Shown piece by piece: positions 7,178 through 11,859 of a stretch of 11,859 nucleotides of DNA. The position numbers and the translations under genes were made by a program. This DNA is from an uncultured Clostridia bacterium (GTDB taxonomy: Bacteria > Bacillota > Clostridia > Oscillospirales > Ruminococcaceae): NCBI GenBank assembly GCA_947177695.1, contig CAMWVO010000025.1:1-11859 (forward strand). Direction: 5' to 3'. The notes below the pieces were generated by a model. That model did no database searches. It worked only from the letters and a program-made list of their open reading frames with translations, and was not told where the DNA came from. The stretch's first letter is position 1; each line of letters starts with the position of its first letter.

Positions 7178-7213
7178 AAACGGACTATAAAGCTTCTCCT
7201 TTATAGTCCGTTT
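7178..7213. terminator. Bidirectional terminator between convergent genes
   Basis: AAACGGACTATAAA (7178-7191) pairs perfectly with TTTATAGTCCGTTT (7200-7213) around an 8-nt loop. T-rich sequence follows on the plus side (TTTCTTTTC) and, read on the minus strand, TTTTAGTTATTT. It lies just after the GH43 stop and 12 nt beyond the stop of the convergent GH26-like gene, so it can serve both. Confidence 0.85.
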
Positions 7214-7225
7214 CTTTTCATATTC

Positions 7226-8668
7226 TTAAAGCTCCACTGGCTCGCAGAAAATGCGTACCTTGGGCAGCTTCTTTACCGTGTAGTAATAGTTCTCCGCCCA
7301 GTCGTCGCCCTGCGTGGGATCGTTCTCGCCGCTTGCGGGAGGCGCGAAAAGCTTTATGGTCATTTCTGCCGCGCCGCTTAAAGGCTTCTCGTAGAACGCG
7401 CTCATAAGGTCGATGACCTTTGCTTTCGGGGACTTGTAGAACCATCTGCCGTTCAGCTCGATCATGTAGTTGCTGTCGTCGTCCTCATCGAAATAAAGTT
7501 CGCAGAAGTGGGGGTTTTTCTCAAACTTAACGGGAATGGCAATACCCTCCGCGTCCTCGGAGCCGCCCCAGCGGAGCGTTACGGGCAAGCTGATTTCACC
7601 GTCCTGCTTCAGTTCGGGGAGGAAGCGTTCGCTGTGGATAATTTCCTTATATGTCTGCATAACGGGCTGGGGAATACCCACGTCCTCATTGTTAGGATCC
7701 TGAATTTCCAGACCAAGGCGTCCTCTGTCGCGGAACTGATAGAAAGTGAAGCCTGTGAACCAGTCGGCATTGTCCTCATTTAAAATATCGCAGAATTCCT
7801 TTACCATAGCCGCCTGATCGTAAGGTCCGGTAACGTCGCCGTCGGCGTTGAACTCAGACATTACCATAGGCTTTTCCTCGCCGCCGTTAAGCTCCTTGAA
7901 ACGCTCGAAGCTGCGCTTTGTGATGTTGTATACGTCACGGACCTTGCTTCTGCTGTGGCTGTTTCCGCCACGCTCGGCAACGTCAAAGGGCCAGCCCCAG
8001 TGGAGAGACATATACTTGTCTATCGACCAGATATCCGCCTCGGGATAGCACTGTGCGAACTCCTTTTCCATTTCGATCTTGCTGCCGGGCTCGTCTTTCT
8101 CGGCGCAGCTTGCGCAGATGATAGTCTTAACGTTGGGCGCGTACTCGTGGATTATCTTGCTGAACTTTACAAAAAAGTCCGCAACGCCCTGATAGGAAGC
8201 CCGCTTTGTAAAGGAGAACCAGTCTCCCGTCGCCTCGTGATTGATACGTATCATCATTCTTCCGAATGGACGCAGGTCTTTTGCGATTGCGATAAGATGC
8301 TCGTCGGACACGTTGGGGTCTACCGTCAGAGTAAGGATAACGTCCTGACCGTGACGGCGAACGTCTCTCATGCAGGTGAAAGGCTCGTCGTCAGTAGTGC
8401 CGCCCAGACCGCCCTTGTAGGTGAAATAGTCGTCATAGGGGTAGTCCCACTGAAAGGATACGTCCGCGTCCTTCATGACCTCGGATATCCTGCCGGGCCA
8501 TTCCTTGTCGAGAGGGTAGTAGCAGTACATCAGACTGATGCCGCGGTGAGGTCTGCCAAGGGTCTGGAGAATGTAATCCTGATTGACATACTCGCCGCGC
8601 TCCGAGCCGTCTCCAAGGTCAACGGAGCATTTTGCAGCTCCCATATGTACGCCGTAAATTTTTTCCAT
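7226..8668 (-). CDS. GH26-like clan GH-A glycoside hydrolase (putative beta-mannanase type)
   Basis: A 480-residue protein with no signal peptide, hence probably cytoplasmic. Residues 30 to about 350 read as a TIM barrel. The GH26-type catalytic motif is visible as MIRINHEATGDWFSF, with acid/base Glu145 (family pattern R-x-x-H-E-x-x-G-x-W). The nucleophile is Glu272 in KPMVMSEFNADG. Aromatic segments such as SLHWGWPFDVAERGG and FTFYQFRDRGRLGLE would line the cleft. Residues about 355-480 form a separate beta-rich tail with an acidic loop (FDEDDDSN), possibly an accessory module. GH26 is mostly beta-1,4-mannanase, with some beta-1,3-xylanase; an intracellular member would more likely act on short oligosaccharides. 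It is transcribed alone from a promoter at 8713-8741 with a cre-like site just after the start point. GAAAGGA lies 10-11 nt before the ATG. The clan is fairly sure; family and substrate are less so. Confidence 0.7.
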   Translation of the reverse strand: MEKIYGVHMGAAKCSVDLGDGSERGEYVNQDYILQTLGRPHRGISLMYCYYPLDKEWPGRISEVMKDADVSFQWDYPYDDYFTYKGGLGGTTDDEPFTCMRDVRRHGQDVILTLTVDPNVSDEHLIAIAKDLRPFGRMMIRINHEATGDWFSFTKRASYQGVADFFVKFSKIIHEYAPNVKTIICASCAEKDEPGSKIEMEKEFAQCYPEADIWSIDKYMSLHWGWPFDVAERGGNSHSRSKVRDVYNITKRSFERFKELNGGEEKPMVMSEFNADGDVTGPYDQAAMVKEFCDILNEDNADWFTGFTFYQFRDRGRLGLEIQDPNNEDVGIPQPVMQTYKEIIHSERFLPELKQDGEISLPVTLRWGGSEDAEGIAIPVKFEKNPHFCELYFDEDDDSNYMIELNGRWFYKSPKAKVIDLMSAFYEKPLSGAAEMTIKLFAPPASGENDPTQGDDWAENYYYTVKKLPKVRIFCEPVEL

Positions 8669-8688
8669 AGCAATAAAGTCCTTTCAAG

Positions 8689-8702
8689 AGTAATCGTTTC
8701 CA
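8689..8702 (-). promoter_or_regulatory. cre-like / LacI-family operator for the GH26-like gene
   Basis: Read on the minus strand, TGGAAACGATTACT matches 13 of 14 positions of the Firmicutes catabolite-responsive element TGNAARCGNWWWCA; only the last base differs. It lies directly downstream of the expected start site (about 8706), where CcpA or a sugar-specific LacI-type repressor would block transcription. No regulator gene of that type is in the window. Confidence 0.6.
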
Positions 8703-8712
8703 TATATAACTA

Positions 8713-8741
8713 ACTTTACCACATATCCGCCTGCTTGTCAA
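8713..8741 (-). promoter_or_regulatory. Sigma-A promoter of the GH26-like gene
   Basis: On the minus strand, TTGACA (8736-8741) is followed after 17 nt by TAAAGT (8713-8718), preceded by TGG as an extended -10 motif. The weak -10 is offset by a perfect -35. The start site would fall near 8706. Confidence 0.7.
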
Positions 8742-8769
8742 TTGTTTTTTACGGCTTTTTGAAATAAAT

Positions 8770-9246
8770 TTATCCGTTTTTCCTATGTATATATTTGCGC
8801 GCCGTAAAATACATCATTGCAGCGGCAAAGATCAATACAACAGAGAAGTAAAGCACATTATTGTCTGCGGCAAACAAAATGCCCCAATAAGTCGGCAGAA
8901 CAAAAATATTGCAGGCTTCAAAAAATTCGCTTTGCGGAAACAGCAGTCCCGCAAAAGAGCCTATAGCCGTAAGAAGCATATAGATCATAAACGGGATATT
9001 CCACTTTTTATCGGAAAACAGCGCAAACACCGCGCCCGCCGCAAAGAAGTACACCGTATTGAAAAATGTGCCGAGAGCAGGCTCTCTCTCACACGCCGCG
9101 CACCACCACAAATTAGTTGAAAACGGCGCACAGACCGAGCAAATAATAAATATTTCGAGAATAATATTTTTTGCTGTTTTAAAACCCTTTTTCGGTAAAG
9201 TGATTACAATGCTTTCGCCGTTATCGACAATTATTTTCCTTTCCAT
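8770..9246 (-). CDS. Small multi-pass membrane protein of unknown function
   Basis: A 158-residue protein that I do not recognise. The first 20 or so residues are polar and beta-like (KIIVDNGESIVITLPKKG). Hydrophobic segments follow at about 26-42, 60-78, 83-103, 113-126 (short) and 131-149, and the tail is basic (ARKYIHRKNG), so four or five membrane helices are likely. A WWCAACE motif (47-53) after the first helix places two cysteines in C-x-x-C spacing, which could be a metal or disulfide site. It starts 12 nt after the GNAT gene, with GAAAGGA (9254-9260) 7 nt before the ATG; that site overlaps the GNAT stop. It is therefore the third gene of a minus-strand unit. I see no clear terminator after it. 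The reading frame is well supported by the RBS and operon position; function is open. Confidence 0.75.
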   Translation of the reverse strand: MERKIIVDNGESIVITLPKKGFKTAKNIILEIFIICSVCAPFSTNLWWCAACEREPALGTFFNTVYFFAAGAVFALFSDKKWNIPFMIYMLLTAIGSFAGLLFPQSEFFEACNIFVLPTYWGILFAADNNVLYFSVVLIFAAAMMYFTARKYIHRKNG

Positions 9247-9258
9247 GTGACAATCCTT

Positions 9259-9813
9259 TCACAATGTTATCCAATACCGCTGAATTGTGCCGTTCCCCGT
9301 TTTTTTCGCGCTTTCTGTCAGACCGACCGTGTCTGCGACCTCGTTTTCCAGTACGCCTCCGTTTCCGATTATCGTTTTTCGGGACGCCTCGTTCTCCTTG
9401 TCGCAGCAGACCAGAACCTTTTCCGCGCCCGTCTCCCTGCACCGTTCAAGAAGCAGTCCAAGCATTTCCTTTGCGTAACCCTTGCGCCGCTCGGACGGTC
9501 TTACGCAATAGCCGATATTACCGCCGAACTTAAACAAGAAATCCGAAAGCTTCAGACGGTAATCCATAATACCAACCACCGCGCCGTCGCTTTTCCGAAC
9601 CGCCAAGTACACCTCCGATGGGACGTAATCCCCGCCGTACAGCTTTTTCAGACGTTCCTCAAATTTCAGCCATTCGCCGTAGCTTTGGACGTTTTCAAGA
9701 CCCGCGCAGCCGTCGAAGCCGTCGCCGCTTTCAAGCATTTCCGTCCTGTAGGACATGACCTGACTTTCGTATTCCTCCGTGGGCGGAACAAGCTTTAACC
9801 TTGCATTAGGCAT
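9259..9813 (-). CDS. GNAT family N-acetyltransferase
   Basis: A 184-residue cytoplasmic enzyme that transfers an acetyl group from acetyl-CoA to an amine on an unknown acceptor. The acetyl-CoA-binding motif A is clear: a beta strand IGYCVRPSERRKGYAKEML (100-118) with the R-x-x-G-x-A turn at Arg109-Gly112-Ala114. It is followed by the ACDKEN-type strand (VCCDKENEASRKTI, 135-148) with Asn141 and Ser144 as in RimI-like and related GNATs, and then a Gly-Gly turn. Length is normal for a single-domain GNAT. AAAAGGAG lies 8 nt before the ATG. It begins 17 nt after the stop of the secreted repeat-protein gene and ends 12 nt before the membrane-protein gene, so all three are likely co-transcribed. The acceptor could be a protein N terminus, polyamine, sugar amine or drug; nothing in the sequence decides. 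Confidence 0.9.
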   Translation of the reverse strand: MPNARLKLVPPTEEYESQVMSYRTEMLESGDGFDGCAGLENVQSYGEWLKFEERLKKLYGGDYVPSEVYLAVRKSDGAVVGIMDYRLKLSDFLFKFGGNIGYCVRPSERRKGYAKEMLGLLLERCRETGAEKVLVCCDKENEASRKTIIGNGGVLENEVADTVGLTESAKKTGNGTIQRYWITL

Positions 9814-9830
9814 ATCAAACGCTCCTTTTA

Positions 9831-10976
9831 TCAGTCCTTGGTATCTCCGAAATATTTTTTTATTTCCTTAGCGGTAAGCTTCTCCGCGCCTGTGACTTTG
9901 CCGTTTTTGTCACGGACTATTTTAATATCAGCTTTGCCCTTGGGGTTAGTTTCAACCGTTGCAATCGTGGCGGAAGAACTGCTGCGCTGTACGTCAAGGA
10001 AGTATCTCACAGGCTCGCCGTTGTAGTAATAGTGTCCGTCCTTATAGGTAACGCCGTATTTTGCGTATTCTTTCACGGTAGCACTGTCCGTAAATTTTTC
10101 GTCCCAATCGTCCCAGAAATCCCAATCATCAAAGTCCCAATAATCAAAATCGTCGTCATCATCGTAATCGCAAATCGCCTTGAAGCTTATTTTTCTGTCC
10201 TTTGAAGCCCTGTCATACCATGCCTTTACAGCGTCGTCGTCCATTTCGTCTGTGAGGACGGCAAAGAAAGCTATCCTGTCGTCGGCATAGGCTTTTTCGG
10301 CATATGTATCGGCTAATGTCCTTGCCTCACTTGCATTGCTGTCCTTAATGCTGTTGAAGCATATCGCGAAAAGCGCGATATCATCGTCCGTGTAGGCTTT
10401 TCCCAAGTACCGTTTTGCAAGTCCGATATTGCCGAGAGCGTCAAGGCTTACCGAAAAGAATGCCGCGTCGCCGTCGTCGTAAGACTTTTTCAGATACGCC
10501 CTTTGATTTTTGCTGTCCGCAAAAGGCAGTACCGCCGCATAGTACGCGATATCGCCGTTTTTATAGTACTGCTTCACCAGCGTTTCTGGAGACGCGTCCC
10601 CCGTGTTTATCAGTCCCTCAACAACGGGCTTGGAAAGCTTGGGATACTCAGCCTTGATACGGTTCAGAACCTCCGCAAGGGCGGCTGTAGCGTTCTTGTC
10701 GGACATATCCTTTGCGAGACCGTCCTCATACCAGACGGTCATTGAAGCTTTGTCCGAAAGAGCAATTTTCTTGCTGTCAAGGGACTTCGCCGTTTTGTCG
10801 GAAATATTCCAGCCTATTTCAAAAATATATGGCTTGCTGTAAAAGCACTGACGGGAGTAGCTATATTCCACCCTGCCGCTTTTGTCGGTAATTGCGCTTA
10901 CGGAAGCAGCGGGCATTGCCGCGGTCACGGTGATCAATAGTACGAAAAATACTGCAAAGAATTTTTTAAGAGCCAT
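9831..10976 (-). CDS. Secreted protein with about 30-residue tandem repeats and an Asp/Trp-rich tract, unknown function
   Basis: A 381-residue protein. ATG 10976 is preferred because GAAAGG lies 9-10 nt before it; an in-frame ATG at 10994 has no ribosome site. Residues 1-28 are a signal peptide with a likely cut after SVSA. Residues 138-271 hold four and a half repeats (starting near 138, 166, 195, 230 and 258), each beginning Y-x-[DN]-[GD]-[DR]-I-A-[FY]-[FY]-A-V and ending in a Lys/Ala-rich helix, as in alpha-solenoids. Then residues 269-293 are almost only Asp, Trp, Phe and Tyr (WDFDDWDFWDDWD). The C terminus has a DGHYYYNGEPVRYFLD segment and a charged NPKGKADIKIVRDKNGK region. From memory, a similar C-terminal pattern follows comparable repeats in some Clostridia M56/BlaR1-type proteins, but no peptidase motif is seen here. 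It is the first gene of the three-gene unit. Confidence 0.85.
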   Translation of the reverse strand: MALKKFFAVFFVLLITVTAAMPAASVSAITDKSGRVEYSYSRQCFYSKPYIFEIGWNISDKTAKSLDSKKIALSDKASMTVWYEDGLAKDMSDKNATAALAEVLNRIKAEYPKLSKPVVEGLINTGDASPETLVKQYYKNGDIAYYAAVLPFADSKNQRAYLKKSYDDGDAAFFSVSLDALGNIGLAKRYLGKAYTDDDIALFAICFNSIKDSNASEARTLADTYAEKAYADDRIAFFAVLTDEMDDDAVKAWYDRASKDRKISFKAICDYDDDDDFDYWDFDDWDFWDDWDEKFTDSATVKEYAKYGVTYKDGHYYYNGEPVRYFLDVQRSSSSATIATVETNPKGKADIKIVRDKNGKVTGAEKLTAKEIKKYFGDTKD

Positions 10977-11011
10977 AGTAATTCGACCTTTCATAGTAAT
11001 AATTTTACTAT

Positions 11012-11040
11012 ATTATACATCATATACTATAACTTGTCAA
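11012..11040 (-). promoter_or_regulatory. Consensus sigma-A promoter of the secreted-repeat / GNAT / membrane-protein unit
   Basis: On the minus strand a perfect TTGACA (11035-11040) and a perfect TATAAT (11012-11017) are 17 nt apart in very AT-rich DNA. The start site would be near 11005, giving a leader of about 29 nt. The promoter starts 22 nt after the stop of the P-loop gene, so the unit does not depend on read-through. Confidence 0.9.
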
Positions 11041-11061
11041 TAGCTTCGGGAAATTTTTCCG

Positions 11062-11592
11062 TCAGACCGTTTGCCGCGCCGAAAGGAAGTCAAGAAAAGC
11101 CTTTATCTCCTCAGCGGTTTGGCTTACGGATTTATCCCGATTATCAATGTGAAGCTGAAACTTGTTTGCGTTCCGCAGAAACCATGCGTTGTAGGATATC
11201 TGCTCTGCTATGAACTCGTTGCTGCCGCACATTCTTTCGGGATCGCGGGCTTTCAGACGCTTTGTGATCTCTTCGGGAGAAGTTGTAAGCGCTATCGCAA
11301 AGACCGTCCCTATCTCTTTGGGCAGAGTTATTTTCTCGAAAAGGGTCTGCGGATTAGTACAGCTTCCGAAAAACAGGTTTTTGTCTCCCGACATTTCCGA
11401 CGCGCGTCTAATTGAATCCTCCGTGTAGCGTTCGGGATTTTCCGTGTCGGCGTAATCCCACCAGTTCAGTCCTGTTTCGTCGTTGTCCACAAAGCAAAAA
11501 TTGTCGGACACAATGTTGTCCTGCATATAGTCAATAAGCGTGGATTTTCCCACTCCGCAGGCAGCGCACAGACAGACTATTATTTTTTTCAT
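11062..11592 (-). CDS. P-loop nucleotide kinase / AAA-type ATPase (adenylate kinase-like fold)
   Basis: A 176-residue cytoplasmic protein with an N-terminal P-loop: strand KKIIVCLCAA, then CGVGKST with Lys16, Ser17 and Thr18. The first Gly of the usual GxxxxGK motif is Ala10. The strand ending FVDNDE (about 34-39) is a candidate Walker B or substrate-binding element. A later TTSPEEITKRLKARDP segment (about 122-137) resembles the Arg-rich LID of small nucleoside or nucleotide kinases (AAA_33/AAA_17-type). The size suits a small-molecule or RNA-end kinase more than a motor ATPase; the substrate is unknown. The start is ATG 11592, with AAAGGAGG (11600-11607) 7 nt before it. The reading frame stays open 71 codons further upstream, but that part runs into the palindromic repeat and is not counted as protein. 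No strong promoter was found; a lone TATACT-like box lies at 11634-11639. Confidence 0.8.
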   Translation of the reverse strand: MKKIIVCLCAACGVGKSTLIDYMQDNIVSDNFCFVDNDETGLNWWDYADTENPERYTEDSIRRASEMSGDKNLFFGSCTNPQTLFEKITLPKEIGTVFAIALTTSPEEITKRLKARDPERMCGSNEFIAEQISYNAWFLRNANKFQLHIDNRDKSVSQTAEEIKAFLDFLSARQTV

Positions 11593-11670
11593 AGAAATTC
11601 CTCCTTTGGCAGGTAAAAAACCGTACGTTGAAAAGTATAAATTTTGATTTACGCAACTAACTGTCGATAC

Positions 11671-11859
11671 GCTTCGGCGGCGTAGCCGCCATGGAAAAGT
11701 TTCGCCCGCCTTTTCAAAGGCGGCAGAAGTCCAGAGGGCAGAGCCCTTTGGTCGCCGCCCGCAGGCGGCGAAATCCCCTTCCTGCGCCCGCAGGCGCATT
11801 CCCACGAAACGGAGCAGGAGGTGAGAAACGCGAAAGCGTTTCGAGGAGGGGCGAACACG
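11671..11859. repeat. GC-rich multi-palindrome intergenic repeat (runs off the right edge)
   Basis: Six hairpin-forming palindromes occur in 170 nt: GGCGGC-gta-GCCGCC (11676-11690); CCGCCTT-ttca-AAGGCGG (11706-11723); a 9-bp stem with one G-U pair and an AGA loop (11731-11751); CGCCGCC-cgca-GGCGGCG (11753-11770); TGCGCC-cgca-GGCGCA (11783-11798); GAAACGC-gaaa-GCGTTTC (11825-11842). Two share a CGCA loop. Base composition is far above that of the neighbouring AT-rich DNA. Similar strings (GGGCAGAGCCC and flanks) are familiar to me from intergenic repeats in Oscillospiraceae genomes. Frames stay open through it on the minus strand, but they lack ribosome sites and protein-like composition. The right boundary is outside the window. 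Confidence 0.65.

Noticed and set aside
7955..8713. Plus-strand open frame of 252 codons opposite the GH26-like gene
   Set aside because: No family pattern or ribosome site, and it runs through the minus-strand promoter region.
10977..10994. Earlier ATG for the secreted repeat protein
   Set aside because: No ribosome site before it, and the GAAAGG sequence that serves ATG 10976 lies within those extra codons.
11046..11061. Possible terminator after the P-loop gene (imperfect GGGAAA/TTTCC stem)
   Set aside because: Short, bulged, AT-rich and without a T-run; also abuts the next promoter.
11593..11805. N-terminal extension of the P-loop protein
   Set aside because: The upstream codons lie in the palindromic repeat and have no ribosome site, while AAAGGAGG sits 7 nt before the ATG at 11592.
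11649..11858. Minus-strand 69-codon frame at the right edge
   Set aside because: It lies wholly within the multi-palindrome repeat; low-complexity Arg/Gly/Ala reading without a start signal.
11671..11859. CRISPR array
   Set aside because: The palindromes differ in sequence and spacing; there are no identical direct repeats with regular spacers.

Overview
The window looks like chromosomal DNA of a Gram-positive anaerobe of the Oscillospiraceae, probably a Ruminococcus-like gut or rumen bacterium. This is inferred from AGGAG-type ribosome binding sites at almost every gene, near-consensus sigma-A promoters with 17-bp spacers, moderate GC, a lipoprotein-type secreted glycoside hydrolase, and a GC-rich palindromic intergenic repeat of a style I associate with that family. 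The species cannot be named from the sequence alone. No rRNA, tRNA, CRISPR array, transposase or phage gene was seen.

Layout, plus strand (1-7174): the end of a Gx-transporter / heptaprenyl-diphosphate-synthase-component-I-like membrane protein; a MATE efflux pump followed 4 nt later by an AraC-family regulator; a GH5 lipoprotein; an S41-family membrane or secreted protease; and a GH43-type glycosidase. The last three each have their own promoter. A bidirectional terminator at about 7178-7213 separates these from the minus-strand genes (7226-11592): a GH26-like clan GH-A hydrolase with its own promoter and a cre-like site; then, reading leftwards from about 11040, a three-gene unit (secreted tandem-repeat protein, GNAT acetyltransferase, small membrane protein); then a P-loop nucleotide kinase/ATPase. 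The right edge (11671-11859) is a run of six palindromes without a convincing gene.

How the genes fit together: GH5 (surface lipoprotein), GH43 (no signal peptide) and the GH26-like enzyme (no signal peptide) suggest hemicellulose or mixed glucan use, with cleavage outside and oligosaccharide trimming inside the cell. No sugar transporter or dockerin is present, so this is not a complete utilisation locus. The main non-coding result is that the GH5 and GH43 promoters, 3.1 kb apart, share a 49-nt block (36 of 49 positions identical without gaps, including AAGTCACCT and ATAAGG) ending exactly in the -35 box. This points to a common operator. The neighbouring AraC-type regulator is one candidate to bind it. 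The most unusual protein is the secreted repeat protein at 9831-10976, with four and a half repeats of about 28-35 residues followed by an Asp/Trp-rich tract.
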